Shown here piece by piece: positions 25,514 through 34,771 of a DNA stretch of 64,000 nt (positions are counted from its first letter, which is position 1; each line of letters begins with the position of its first letter). The translations under genes and the position numbers were made by a program. Source of the DNA: an uncultured Bacilli bacterium (GTDB lineage: Bacteria > Bacillota_I > Bacilli_A > RF39 > UBA660); assembly GCA_934098485.1 (NCBI GenBank), contig CAKOOH010000007.1, positions 1 through 64,000 of the forward strand, given 5' to 3'. Below the pieces are notes generated by a model that made no database searches, had not been told where the DNA came from, and was given only the letters and a program-made list of their open reading frames with translations.

Positions 25514-28351
25514 ATGAGAAGTTTTCTATATAAAAGAAAAATAATATATATAGTTTTAATTGTAGTGGGGATTATTACATTAACCGGAACAACTTATGCG
25601 ATATTTACAACAACGACCACTCAAGAAGGCACAAATACAATTAATACTTTAAAGTGCTTAGAACTAACATTTTCTAATCAAAGTGATGCGATTAATTTAG
25701 ATAATACATATCCTATGAGTGATGAAAGAGGAAAAAAGAATACACCTTATACATTTACTTTAACTAATAAATGTGGTGCTTATGTGGAGTATTCGCTAGG
25801 TCTTGCCATAAATACAAGTAATACTTTAGAAAATAAATATATAAAAACAATGTTTTCTTTAAAAAATGAAGATGGTGAAGCAATTCTTTTAACTGATAGA
25901 TTAGAAGGAAAAGATTATGAAGGAAAGAAAACCTATATTTTTAGAAATGATGGCCTAGAAAATAATGCTAGTAAAGATTATAAATTAACATTATGGATTG
26001 ATGAGTCTTTAACTAATTCACAAATGAACTCAGATTTTAAAGGAAATATAATTCTTAATATTAAACCAATTAAAAACGAAGGACAAATTTATATAACAGT
26101 TGATTTAAATGGTGGTAATTTGCGTCAAGAATTAAATGAAATATATAGAGAAGGAATGAAAGTTAAATTACCTACACCGGCTAAAGCGGGTTATCATTTC
26201 GATAAATGGGAAGTAATATCAGGAGGGGTAACAATAGATGAAAACAATTGTTTAGTTGTTGGAAAAAGTAATATAAAATTAAAAGCAATATATAAAGGCG
26301 GAATAACTCTTACGTTAGAATTAAATGGTGGTAGTACTACACAAACTCTTAAAGATGATTATGGTCAAGGTGAAACAATAACGTTAATAAATCCGACTAA
26401 AAATGGTTATGAATTTAGTGGCTGGAAAATAACGAGTGGTAACGGCACGTTAAATGGGAATATATTAACAATGAATACTGAAAGTGTTGTTTTAGAAGCA
26501 ATATGGAAAAAAATTGTTACAATAACTGTAGATTTAAATGGTGGAAGTACTACTCAAACGTTTAAAAATACTTATTATCCGGGTGAAAAAATGGAATTAG
26601 TTACTCCAACTAAACTGAATACAACATTTATCGGCTGGGAAGTAATATCAGGAGGAATAACCATTGAAGATAATAGTTTTATTTTTGGAACTAATGATGT
26701 AAGTATTATGGCATTGTGGCAAGAGTCATGGACTTTTAATTTTACCGGTTCGGCACAGACATTTACTATTCCACATAACGGGGTATATAAATTGGAAACT
26801 TGGGGAGCACAAGGTGGATCATATAATACAACCTATTATGGTGGATATGGTGGTTATTCAACTGGTGAGATATATTTAAATAAAAATGATGTGTTAAATA
26901 TTTATGTGGGTGGAATGGCAACAAGTGCACAGGGTGGCTTTAATGGTGGCGGAACTGGTGCTACTATTACAGGAAATAGTGGTGGTGGCGGTGCTACGCA
27001 TATTGCAACAGAAACAGGATTACTTTCATCATTAAGTTCAAAAACTGATAATATTTTAATTGTTTCTGGTGGCGGCGGTGGTTCTTTCTATGAATCTGGG
27101 AACGGTGGCGCGCAAGGTGGCTCTGCTGGAGGATATATAGGCAATTCAGGATTATATAAGGGTAGATCTATTCCTTATGGTGGAACTCAAACTGCTGGTG
27201 GAACATGTGCAGATTCTTCATCGTTAAGTGGCTCATTTGGTAAAGGCGGCACTTGGACTGATTATAGTACTGGTGGCGGTGGTGGCTATTATGGTGGTGC
27301 TGCGGGTGGTGCTGATGTAGCAAACCCTGATGATTATGGCACTGGTGGCGGCGGCTCTGGATATATTGGAAATGTTAAATTAAAAAATAAATATATGTAT
27401 TGTTATAACTGTAAAGAAACTCTGGGAACATCTACCAAAACTATATCAACAACCTGTTCAAACAATACTGCAACAGCAAATTGTGCTAAACAGGGAAATG
27501 GATATGTAAAAATAACTTTAATAAGTATGACTGAAAAAATTATTACAGATGCTGAATTCGAATACATTGGTGGTAAGGAAATTTTTGTGGTTCAAAAATC
27601 AGGAAGATATAAATTGGAAACTTGGGGAGCACAAGGTGGATCATATAATGAAACTTATTATGGAGGATATGGTGGTTATTCAACTGGTGAGATATATTTA
27701 AATAAAAACGATATATTAAATATTTATGTTGGAGGAATGGCAACAAGTGCTCAAGGTGGTTTTAATGGTGGAGGAACTGGTGCTACTATTACAGGAAATA
27801 GTGGTGGTGGCGGTGCTACTCATATTGCAACAGTAACAGGGGTACTTTCATCATTAAGTTCAAAAACTGATAATATTTTAATTGTTTCTGGTGGTGGCGG
27901 CGGTTCTTTCTATGAAACTGGAACAGGCGGTGCTCAAGGAGGAGCCGGTGGCGGATATATAGGTAATTCGGGATTATATAAAAATAGATCTATTCCTTAT
28001 GGTGGAACTCAAACGGCTGGTGGAACATGTGCAGATTCTTCATCATTAAGTGGCTCATTTGGTAAAGGCGGAACTTGGACTGATTATAGTACTGGTGGCG
28101 GCGGTGGCTATTATGGTGGCGCTGCCGGTGGTACTGATGTGTCTGATCATAATGACTATGGAACTGGTTCCGGTGGTTCTGGGTATATAGGTAATTCCGA
28201 ATTAAGTAATAAATCCATGTACTGCTATAATTGTGAATCCTCTTCAAATACCGCAACTAAAACGGTGTCAACAACATGTGTTAGTAGTACACCAACTACC
28301 AATTGTGCCAAACAAGGAAATGGCTATGCTAAAATAACATATGTATCATAA
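25514..28351 (+). CDS. Exported surface protein 3: TasA-like N-terminus, InlB-type repeats, two glycine-rich domains
   Basis: A 945-residue protein. Residues 1-30 are the same signal segment as surface protein 2 and about 31-190 the same beta domain. Three InlB-B/Listeria-Bacteroides-type repeats follow at about 193-262, 265-330 and 336-402 (VDLNGGSTTQTF..., FIGWEVISGG...). Two glycine-rich domains occupy about 405-670 and 676-945, each with LETWGAQGGSYN, NSGGGGATHIAT, IVSGGGGGSFYE, GGTCADSSSLSGSFGKGG and Cys near the end; they resemble the ALK/LTK-type glycine-rich domain and phage tail glycine-rich domains. They are tandem duplicates. There is no wall anchor. Local base use is much richer in G than its surroundings. 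Likely a surface adhesin or matrix protein. Confidence 0.85.
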   Translation: MRSFLYKRKIIYIVLIVVGIITLTGTTYAIFTTTTTQEGTNTINTLKCLELTFSNQSDAINLDNTYPMSDERGKKNTPYTFTLTNKCGAYVEYSLGLAINTSNTLENKYIKTMFSLKNEDGEAILLTDRLEGKDYEGKKTYIFRNDGLENNASKDYKLTLWIDESLTNSQMNSDFKGNIILNIKPIKNEGQIYITVDLNGGNLRQELNEIYREGMKVKLPTPAKAGYHFDKWEVISGGVTIDENNCLVVGKSNIKLKAIYKGGITLTLELNGGSTTQTLKDDYGQGETITLINPTKNGYEFSGWKITSGNGTLNGNILTMNTESVVLEAIWKKIVTITVDLNGGSTTQTFKNTYYPGEKMELVTPTKLNTTFIGWEVISGGITIEDNSFIFGTNDVSIMALWQESWTFNFTGSAQTFTIPHNGVYKLETWGAQGGSYNTTYYGGYGGYSTGEIYLNKNDVLNIYVGGMATSAQGGFNGGGTGATITGNSGGGGATHIATETGLLSSLSSKTDNILIVSGGGGGSFYESGNGGAQGGSAGGYIGNSGLYKGRSIPYGGTQTAGGTCADSSSLSGSFGKGGTWTDYSTGGGGGYYGGAAGGADVANPDDYGTGGGGSGYIGNVKLKNKYMYCYNCKETLGTSTKTISTTCSNNTATANCAKQGNGYVKITLISMTEKIITDAEFEYIGGKEIFVVQKSGRYKLETWGAQGGSYNETYYGGYGGYSTGEIYLNKNDILNIYVGGMATSAQGGFNGGGTGATITGNSGGGGATHIATVTGVLSSLSSKTDNILIVSGGGGGSFYETGTGGAQGGAGGGYIGNSGLYKNRSIPYGGTQTAGGTCADSSSLSGSFGKGGTWTDYSTGGGGGYYGGAAGGTDVSDHNDYGTGSGGSGYIGNSELSNKSMYCYNCESSSNTATKTVSTTCVSSTPTTNCAKQGNGYAKITYVS
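26791..28348 (+). repeat. Tandem duplication of the glycine-rich domain within surface gene 3
   Basis: The segment starting at 26791 recurs at 27613, a period of 822 bp (274 codons), in frame. Long stretches are identical at the base level, for example around the AGTGGTGGTGGCGGTGCTAC motif. The two copies could recombine to shorten or lengthen the protein. Confidence 0.9.
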
Positions 28352-28355
28352 AAAT

Positions 28356-28386
28356 AAAGAGTTCGAACTAAAAGAACTCTTTTTAA
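28356..28386 (+). terminator. Terminator of surface gene 3
   Basis: AAAGAGTTC and GAACTCTTT form a 9-bp perfect stem with a 9-nt loop and a short T run. Confidence 0.85.
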
Positions 28387-28424
28387 ATTTTTAAAAATAT
28401 GCAATAATATATATAGTGATTATT

Positions 28425-30185
28425 ATGTTTAAAGAAGAACTAAAGTTAGTACCAGAAAAACCAGGATCATATCAAATGTATGATATAAATAACGTAGTTA
28501 TATACGTAGGTAAAGCCAAAAACTTAAAAAGAAGATTAAGTTCTTATTTTCGTGGAACTCATACTGGAAAAACCCAAAAAATGATTTCTAATATTGCTTA
28601 TTTTAAATATATAGTTACTAATACAGAACTAGAATCATTTATTTTAGAAATAAACTTAATAAAAAAATATAATCCTAAATATAATATTCTTTTGAAAGAT
28701 GATAAAAGTTATCCTTATATTGAGTATACTAGAAAGCCATTTCCGGCTTTAAAGGTAGTAAGATATTTAAAAGTAAAAAAACATAAAGATAAGTTATTAT
28801 TTGGGCCTTTTGTGAATGCTTATGCTGCTAGAAGAATAGTTAATTTAATAAATAGACTTTATCCTTTAAAAAAATGTGAAGGAATGCCTAAAGAAGTGTG
28901 TTTGTACTATCATATTCATGAATGTTTAGGATACTGCACTAAACAAATAAATTCAGAAGAAATACTTAAAATGGAAAGTGAAATAATATCTTTTTTAAAG
29001 GGAAATGAAGATATTATTAAAAATAAACTAAAGGAAAAAATTGAGTATTATTCAGAAAATTTAAATTATGAACTGGCTCTAGAATTAAAAAAAGAACTTG
29101 ATTATATGACAATTGTGTTAGAAAAACAAAAAGTAGAACTTTCAAGTAAAGAAAATTTAGATGTAGTAAACTATGTATTTAAAAATGGGTATCTTTCAAT
29201 TGAAATATTATTTATTAGAAATGGTAAACTAATTGGAAATTATAATGAAATTGAAGTTGTTACTGATGATTATATAAACGAATTAGAATATTATTTGGCT
29301 TTATTTTATAATAAAAAGGAAATTCCTAAAGAGATCATTATTCCGGATGAATTTGATGAAAAGGTACTAAAAGAGGTAGTTCAAACTAAGTTTACTAAAA
29401 TTTCAAGGGGACAAAAAAGAAAGCTTCTTTTGATGGCAAGAGAAAATGCAGCAATTAGTTTAGATAATAAATTTAAACTAATTGAGAATAAACTAGAAAA
29501 AAGTGAAGGTGCTAATGAGGAATTAGAAAAACTACTTGGAATTAGTATAAATAGAATAGATGTTTTTGATAATTCAAACTTATTTGGTTCGTTTGCAGTA
29601 TCGGGAATGGTTGTTTATGTTAATGGTAAACCAGATAAGAGTAAATATCGTAAGTATAAAGTAATGGTTGATAAGAATGATGATTATCATACTATGAAAG
29701 AAGTTATTTATAGAAGATATTTTAGGGCGCTTTTAGAAAAGACTATTCCAGAACTGATATTAGTTGATGGTGGCATAAGCCAAATTCATGCAGCTAAAGA
29801 TGTTTTAGAAGAACTTAATTTGCATATAAAAGTGTGCGGCTTAGTAAAAAATGATAAACATAGAACGAATGATTTATTAGATGGTGATACTTTAACAATT
29901 TATGAAATAGATAGAACGAGTAATTTATTTCATTATTTAACAAGGATGCAAGATGAAGTACACCGTTTTACAATTAATTATCACAGGCAGATAAGAAGCA
30001 AGGGGTCTATCCAAAGTGTTTTAGATAATGTAGAAGGAATTGGGCCAAAAAGAAGAAAAGAATTAATTAAAAAGTTTGGCAGCGTTAAAAAAATGAAAGA
30101 AGCAAGTGTGGAAGATTTAGAAGAAGTGCTTCCTCGTGAGGTGGCACAAAAGTTAAAGAAATATTTAGAAGATAGTGATTTATAG
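28425..30185 (+). CDS. uvrC: UvrABC system protein C (excinuclease subunit)
   Basis: A 586-residue UvrC of normal length. The GIY-YIG nuclease domain is at the N-terminus (PGSYQMYDINNVVIYVGKAKNLKRR is the family start, with Tyr, Gly, Lys and Arg in place), a UvrB-binding region follows, then the RNase H-like nuclease domain (IDVFDNSNLFGSFAVSGMVV; LILVDGGISQIHAAK) and C-terminal helix-hairpin-helix motifs (VEGIGPKRRKELIKKFG). It makes both incisions in nucleotide excision repair. ATG 28425 is preferred over GTG 28416. Confidence 0.96.
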   Translation: MFKEELKLVPEKPGSYQMYDINNVVIYVGKAKNLKRRLSSYFRGTHTGKTQKMISNIAYFKYIVTNTELESFILEINLIKKYNPKYNILLKDDKSYPYIEYTRKPFPALKVVRYLKVKKHKDKLLFGPFVNAYAARRIVNLINRLYPLKKCEGMPKEVCLYYHIHECLGYCTKQINSEEILKMESEIISFLKGNEDIIKNKLKEKIEYYSENLNYELALELKKELDYMTIVLEKQKVELSSKENLDVVNYVFKNGYLSIEILFIRNGKLIGNYNEIEVVTDDYINELEYYLALFYNKKEIPKEIIIPDEFDEKVLKEVVQTKFTKISRGQKRKLLLMARENAAISLDNKFKLIENKLEKSEGANEELEKLLGISINRIDVFDNSNLFGSFAVSGMVVYVNGKPDKSKYRKYKVMVDKNDDYHTMKEVIYRRYFRALLEKTIPELILVDGGISQIHAAKDVLEELNLHIKVCGLVKNDKHRTNDLLDGDTLTIYEIDRTSNLFHYLTRMQDEVHRFTINYHRQIRSKGSIQSVLDNVEGIGPKRRKELIKKFGSVKKMKEASVEDLEEVLPREVAQKLKKYLEDSDL

Positions 30186-30197
30186 AATATTTTTTGC

Positions 30198-30203
30198 TAT
30201 AAT
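30198..30203 (+). promoter_or_regulatory. Extended -10 promoter upstream of the hypothetical gene at 30248
   Basis: TATAAT preceded by TTGC. The TG element is one base from the ideal position, and no -35 is evident. Confidence 0.4.
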
Positions 30204-30247
30204 AAGTGCGAGTTTTGAAAAGGAAAGGCAACTAGTCTGGTGAAATT

Positions 30248-30886
30248 ATGGGTTTTGATGATGAAAATAAAATTAGATATTTAATGAATTATAATAAAAG
30301 TGATGGTTTTATTGCAGTACATTATTCTGATGATTCATATGAATATTATGAAGATACAGAGGAAAATGAACAGGCTATTTTAAATATTTTAATTAAGCAA
30401 TTGGAAAATAAAGAGACTATGAGCACAAATATCAAAAGTTTAATGGATTTAAAGAAAATTAGTAAAACAAGAAGAGAACTTGTTATGACACTTACAATGA
30501 TGGCTTCAATTATGTCTTTTGAAGAAAATGCATTTATATCAATTATGCTTTTACTTGCTAGTCTTGTTTGTGGAGAACTTTATGGAAAAGTAAAAAAAGA
30601 CTTTGATGAACTGTCCACTATGAATCAAAGACTTGATAATCAAAAATATTATTTATTTTATCAAAATGCTTTTGAAAACATGGATTTTCAAAGTGATGCT
30701 TTGTGGAAAAATATATCTTTAATTAATAGAAAGAAAGTTAAAAGAGCACTTAATAATAATGGCAAACTTGATATAAATACAGTTGTAACAATTCCGTTTT
30801 ATGTGCTTATTCAGTTAGTGACTAATTATACAGATTTAGTAAAAAATTCATCTAAAAAAGAATATGTTTTATCACAAGATAAGTAA
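30248..30886 (+). CDS. Hypothetical membrane protein, 212 residues
   Basis: I do not recognise the family. The N-terminal 60 residues (FIAVHYSDDSYEYYEDTEEN) look like a small beta domain; residues about 75-125 contain two hydrophobic helices (ELVMTLTMMASIMSF and FISIMLLLASLVCGELYG); a helical, basic C-terminus follows. It sits alone between uvrC and the T-box leader of aspS. Confidence 0.6.
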   Translation: MGFDDENKIRYLMNYNKSDGFIAVHYSDDSYEYYEDTEENEQAILNILIKQLENKETMSTNIKSLMDLKKISKTRRELVMTLTMMASIMSFEENAFISIMLLLASLVCGELYGKVKKDFDELSTMNQRLDNQKYYLFYQNAFENMDFQSDALWKNISLINRKKVKRALNNNGKLDINTVVTIPFYVLIQLVTNYTDLVKNSSKKEYVLSQDK

Positions 30887-30915
30887 TTTATGATTTTATT
30901 TACTTAATTAAAATG

Positions 30916-30943
30916 TTGACATTTGTTAAAAAAATATTATAAT
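30916..30943 (+). promoter_or_regulatory. Promoter of the T-box/aspS transcript
   Basis: TTGACA at 30916-30921 and TATAAT at 30938-30943, both perfect, with a 16-bp spacer. Confidence 0.8.
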
Positions 30944-30949
30944 TAGTTT

Positions 30950-31155
30950 ATAATTATTGATTTAAAGGAGTACATTTAATCATATTTATAGAGAGCTTAG
31001 GTGCGGTGAAACTAAGCATGTTGATTATTTAGAAGACATTAAATCTTAAATAAATCGTGTGTTGCGCGTTAAGCATTTGAGGGCTAGAAATAGAACAAAG
31101 GTGGTACCGCGGAAGATAAGAGTGCTTTCGTCCTTTATGGATGAGCACTCTTTTT
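30950..31155 (+). promoter_or_regulatory. T-box riboswitch leader of aspS
   Basis: The T-box core AAAGGTGGTACCGCG is at 31097-31111. Upstream, AGAGAGC followed by GGTGCGGTGAAA between GCTTAG and CTAAGC arms has the look of stem I. GAAGAC at 31032-31037 offers GAC, an Asp codon, as the specifier. Downstream, AAGAGTGCT and AGCACTCTT with an inner CGTCC/GGATG helix form a terminator at 31118-31155 with a T run. Uncharged tRNA-Asp should stabilise the antiterminator and switch on aspS. The UGGU in the core would pair with a tRNA A73, or with G73 through a wobble. Confidence 0.93.
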
Positions 31156-31175
31156 ATGTAGAAAGAAGGATTTGT

Positions 31176-32921
31176 ATGAAAGGTAATATGTATCGTGAAT
31201 TATTTGCTGAAGAGGTTACTAGTGATTTAGAAGGTCAAACTGTGCGTATTGCAGGATGGATTGAGCAGATTAGAAATTTAGGAACTAATTTAATGTTTTT
31301 AGTAATTAGAGATGAAACGGGAACAATTCAAGTTATTAGTAATAACCCAGAAGAATTTAGCGGTGTTACAAGAGAAAGTACAATTACATTAGAAGGTATA
31401 GTAAGAAAAAGAACTAAAGAAATGATTAATCCAAATATGAAAACGGGGGATATTGAATTAGAACTTGTTAGTTTTGAAATTTTAGGAAAATGTTTATCTA
31501 CATTACCATTTGAAATTAATCATCCTGAAAATGCTAGTGAGGAAACTAGATTAAAGTATCGTTATTTGGATTTAAGAAATGAAAAACATCATAATATGGT
31601 TTTATTTAGAAGTAAAGTGGTTGATTATATTAGATCTTTAATGAAAGAAATGAATTTTACAGAGATTACAACGCCAATTATTACGACAAGTAGTCCAGAA
31701 GGAGCGAGAGATTTTGTTATTCCATCTAGAAATTATAAGGGAAAGTTTTATGCGCTTCCTCAGGCTCCTCAAATTTATAAGCAGTTATTAATGGTAAGTG
31801 GCTTTAATAAATATTTTCAAATTGCCCCTTGTTTTAGAGATGAAGACTGCAGAGCAGATCGTACTTTAGAATTTTATCAGTTAGATTTTGAGATGAGCTT
31901 TGCGACGGAAGAAGATGTTTATAAGGTAGGCGAAAAAATCTTTTATAATGTTTTTAAAACTTTTGGAAAGAAGGAAGTTTCACCGGCTCCTTTTAGAAGA
32001 ATTTCTTATAAAGAGGCAATGCTTAATTATGGATCTGATAAACCAGATTTAAGAAATCCATTAATTATTAAAGATGCGACAGAAATTTTTAAAAATACAA
32101 CATTTACACCTTTTCAAAATAAATGTATAAGAGTTATTAAAGTTAGTAATGTAGAAAAATCTAACTCTTGGTTTAAAGAAATGGAGGAGTTTGTTAAAAC
32201 AGGTGGCGCTAGTGGTTTATCTTATATTAAAGTTTTAGAAGATGGGTCATTTAAGTCATCTTTAGATAAATTTTTAAGTGATGAAGAAAGAAATTTACTA
32301 AGAGAAAAGTTTGAACTAAAAGATAAAGATGTTTTGTTTATTGTAGCAGATACACCTAAGAAATGCCCTAAATTTGCAGGATTACTTAGAAATAAACTAG
32401 GAAAAGAACTTAATTTAATTGACGAAAATAAATATGAATTTTGTATTATTAATGATTTTCCAATGTTTGAAGAAAATGAAGAAACTGGTGCTCTTGATTT
32501 TGGACATAATCCATTTAGTATGCCAAAAGGCGGATTAGGTGCACTTAATAATGAAGACCCACTTAATATAACTGCAATACAGTATGATTTTGTTTGCAAT
32601 GGTTATGAAATGAGTTCGGGAGCGGTAAGAAATCATGATATTGAAATTATGAAGAAAGCGTTTGCTTTAGTCGGATATGATGAGGACGTTATAAAAAATA
32701 AGTTTAGATCTTTATATACAGCTTTTCAGTATGGTGCACCTCCTCATGCTGGTATGGCACCTGGCATTGATAGAATGATTATGCTTTTAACTGATGAAGA
32801 AAACTTAAGAGAAGTACAGGTATTCCCACCTAATGTATCGGGCGTGGATTTACTAATGGGCGGACCAATTACCTTAGATGAAAAACAATTAAGAGAATTA
32901 CATATTAAAATAAGAGATTAA
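31176..32921 (+). CDS. aspS: Aspartyl-tRNA synthetase
   Basis: A 581-residue bacterial-type AspRS. The N-terminal OB fold (VRIAGWIEQIRNLGTNLMFLVIRD) is followed by class II motif 1 (FTEITTPIITTSSPEGARDFVIP), motif 2 (FRDEDCRADRTLEFYQLDFEMSF), the bacterial GAD insertion, and motif 3 (GMAPGIDRMIMLL). The start is at 31176 with AAGGA 5 nt upstream; the reading frame runs farther upstream but that part is T-box RNA. GatCAB is encoded nearby, so a non-discriminating AspRS that also charges tRNA-Asn is possible but not shown. Confidence 0.96.
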   Translation: MKGNMYRELFAEEVTSDLEGQTVRIAGWIEQIRNLGTNLMFLVIRDETGTIQVISNNPEEFSGVTRESTITLEGIVRKRTKEMINPNMKTGDIELELVSFEILGKCLSTLPFEINHPENASEETRLKYRYLDLRNEKHHNMVLFRSKVVDYIRSLMKEMNFTEITTPIITTSSPEGARDFVIPSRNYKGKFYALPQAPQIYKQLLMVSGFNKYFQIAPCFRDEDCRADRTLEFYQLDFEMSFATEEDVYKVGEKIFYNVFKTFGKKEVSPAPFRRISYKEAMLNYGSDKPDLRNPLIIKDATEIFKNTTFTPFQNKCIRVIKVSNVEKSNSWFKEMEEFVKTGGASGLSYIKVLEDGSFKSSLDKFLSDEERNLLREKFELKDKDVLFIVADTPKKCPKFAGLLRNKLGKELNLIDENKYEFCIINDFPMFEENEETGALDFGHNPFSMPKGGLGALNNEDPLNITAIQYDFVCNGYEMSSGAVRNHDIEIMKKAFALVGYDEDVIKNKFRSLYTAFQYGAPPHAGMAPGIDRMIMLLTDEENLREVQVFPPNVSGVDLLMGGPITLDEKQLRELHIKIRD

Positions 32922-32934
32922 GATAAGCATAATG

Positions 32935-32966
32935 GGACTAGTAGGATATACTAGCCTTGTTTCTTT
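32935..32966 (+). terminator. Probable aspS terminator
   Basis: GGACTAGTA and TACTAGCC flank a short loop and are followed by TTGTTTCTTT. The T tract is imperfect. Confidence 0.55.
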
Positions 32967-32968
32967 AT

Positions 32969-32996
32969 TGTGTGAGATATTAAATTATGCTATAAT
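32969..32996 (+). promoter_or_regulatory. Probable metG promoter
   Basis: TATAAT at 32991-32996 with TTGTGT 16 bp upstream. Confidence 0.5.
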
Positions 32997-33023
32997 TTTA
33001 TTTATTAGGAAGAAGGCTTTATA

Positions 33024-34658
33024 ATGAAAAAGAAAATATTAATTGGTGGTGCATGGCCTTATGCGAATTATTATTTACACGTTGGACATTTAGCAGCGTT
33101 ATTACCGGGCGATATTTTAGCAAGATATTTTAGAGGATGCGGAGATGAAGTATTATATGTGTCAGGTTCTGATTGCCATGGAACTCCTATAACTGAAAGA
33201 GCAAAAAAGGAGGGGACTACACCTTTTGAAATTGCTAACTTTTATCATAATGAATTTAAGAAAACTTTTGAAAAGTTAGGCTTTACTTATGATTTATATG
33301 CTGCAACTATGGATGAAGAACATAAAAAATATGTTAAAGAAGTATTTTTAACTCTTTATAATAATGGCTATATTTATGAAAAAGAGGTTCTTCAAGATTA
33401 TTGTGAAAACTGTAAAACTTTTTTATCTGACCGTGAAATTGTAGGAAAGTGTCCGATTTGTGGAGGTGTTTCAACTGGTGATCAATGTGATGAATGTTTA
33501 GCATCTTTAGATAGTGATAAAGTATTAGATAAAAAATGTAAGACATGTGGCAAGGAAGTTACTTTAAAAAACAATAAACATTTATATTTTAAATTGTCTT
33601 CATTTACAGATGTGTTAAAAGAACTTATTGAAAGTCATAAAGATATTTGGAGAAAGAATGCTTATGGAGAATCAAATAAGTATTTAAATATGGGGCTTAT
33701 CGATAGGGCTGCAACACGTCAGCTTGATTGGGGAATAGAAGTTCCAATTGAGGGTTATGAAGATAAGAGAATTTATGTTTGGATTGAGGCTGTTTTAGGT
33801 TACTTATCAGACGCTAATAGAGTTTTAAATGCTAGAGGCGAAAAACTTGATGAATTTATGAATAATGATGATGAAAATTTAAAGGTTTATTTTGTTCATG
33901 GGAAAGATAATATTCCTTTTCACTCAGTAATATATCCAGCATTAGTGGCTGGTATGAATAAGAATTACCGTTTAGTTGACTATATGATTAGTAGTGCTTA
34001 TGTTAATATAAATTCAGAAAAAATGAGTAAGAGTAAGGGTAATTTAATAACGGCTAATGAACTTCTAGAAATGTTTGATGTTGATACACTTAGATATTAT
34101 TTTATTGCCAATGGACCAGAAGTAAAAGATATTAATTGCTCACTTTTAGATATTGTTCAGGTTCATAATAAATTTTTAGTAGGAGTTATTGGCAATTTTG
34201 TAAATCGTAATTTATCTTTCATAAATAAAAAGTTTGATGGTGTTATTAAAGATGCTAAAATTGATGAAGATATTATTAATAAAACCAAAGAAATATATGA
34301 AGTAATGGGAATTCTTATTTCTAAAGGTGAGTTTAGAAGTGCGGCTAATGCATTAATTGATTATGTTACTGATGCTAATAAATATTATGATACAAAAGAG
34401 CCTTGGATTTTAGCAAAAGAAAATATAGAAGAATTTAATAATGTTACTTATACTTGTACATATATTATTGCTAATATTGCTAATTTAATTGCACCTATAA
34501 TGCCAAATTCATCACTTCTTATTAAAGATATGCTTTCATTAAATGAATTTAAATGGGAAGAAGAAATCATTAATGGTGACATTAAAATCAATAATTTAAG
34601 AATGCTTTTTTCTAGAATTGATGAAGAAAAATTTAAAGAAGAACACGAATTAAATTAA
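33024..34658 (+). CDS. metG: Methionyl-tRNA synthetase
   Basis: A 544-residue class I synthetase. The HIGH motif reads HVGH in WPYANYYLHVGHL, and KMSKS is at SEKMSKSKGN. The connective domain has the four-knuckle zinc type: CENCKTF, CPICGG, CDEC and CKTCG, as in Escherichia coli-type MetRS rather than the Bacillus two-Cys type. The C-terminal tRNA-binding/dimerisation domain is absent, as in many short MetRS. Confidence 0.96.
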   Translation: MKKKILIGGAWPYANYYLHVGHLAALLPGDILARYFRGCGDEVLYVSGSDCHGTPITERAKKEGTTPFEIANFYHNEFKKTFEKLGFTYDLYAATMDEEHKKYVKEVFLTLYNNGYIYEKEVLQDYCENCKTFLSDREIVGKCPICGGVSTGDQCDECLASLDSDKVLDKKCKTCGKEVTLKNNKHLYFKLSSFTDVLKELIESHKDIWRKNAYGESNKYLNMGLIDRAATRQLDWGIEVPIEGYEDKRIYVWIEAVLGYLSDANRVLNARGEKLDEFMNNDDENLKVYFVHGKDNIPFHSVIYPALVAGMNKNYRLVDYMISSAYVNINSEKMSKSKGNLITANELLEMFDVDTLRYYFIANGPEVKDINCSLLDIVQVHNKFLVGVIGNFVNRNLSFINKKFDGVIKDAKIDEDIINKTKEIYEVMGILISKGEFRSAANALIDYVTDANKYYDTKEPWILAKENIEEFNNVTYTCTYIIANIANLIAPIMPNSSLLIKDMLSLNEFKWEEEIINGDIKINNLRMLFSRIDEEKFKEEHELN

Positions 34659-34686
34659 ACTTAAGGTAAATATATCTTAAGTTTTT
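34658..34686 (+). terminator. metG terminator
   Basis: AACTTAAG and CTTAAGTT, 8 bp, a 10-nt loop, and T5. A second hairpin, TTTCCCAAAA with TTTTGGGAAA, follows at about 34690-34726 and may reinforce it. Confidence 0.75.
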
Positions 34687-34742
34687 AATTTCCCAAAAAA
34701 GAAAATATTTTGATTTTGGGAAATTGGCGGGTTTTCCATTGA

Positions 34743-34771
34743 TTGACAAAAATGGCTAATTAAAGTAAAAT
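34743..34771 (+). promoter_or_regulatory. hisS-gatCAB promoter
   Basis: TTGACA at 34743-34748 and TAAAAT at 34766-34771 with 17-bp spacing. The leader is about 115 nt. Confidence 0.75.

Larger units (their letters stand above)
25391..26066 (+). repeat. Surface-cassette repeat, copy 3 (hairpin, promoter, shared N-terminal coding part)
   Basis: Direct repeat of 17111-17770. The hairpin stem is kept but its loop is enlarged to about 22 nt by an insertion, while the promoter and G count are unchanged. The coding part is near-identical for the first 73 codons and then diverges gradually. Confidence 0.85.

Noticed and set aside
31059..31175. N-terminal extension of AspRS
   Set aside because: The bases form the T-box core and terminator; the real start with a ribosome-binding site is at 31176.
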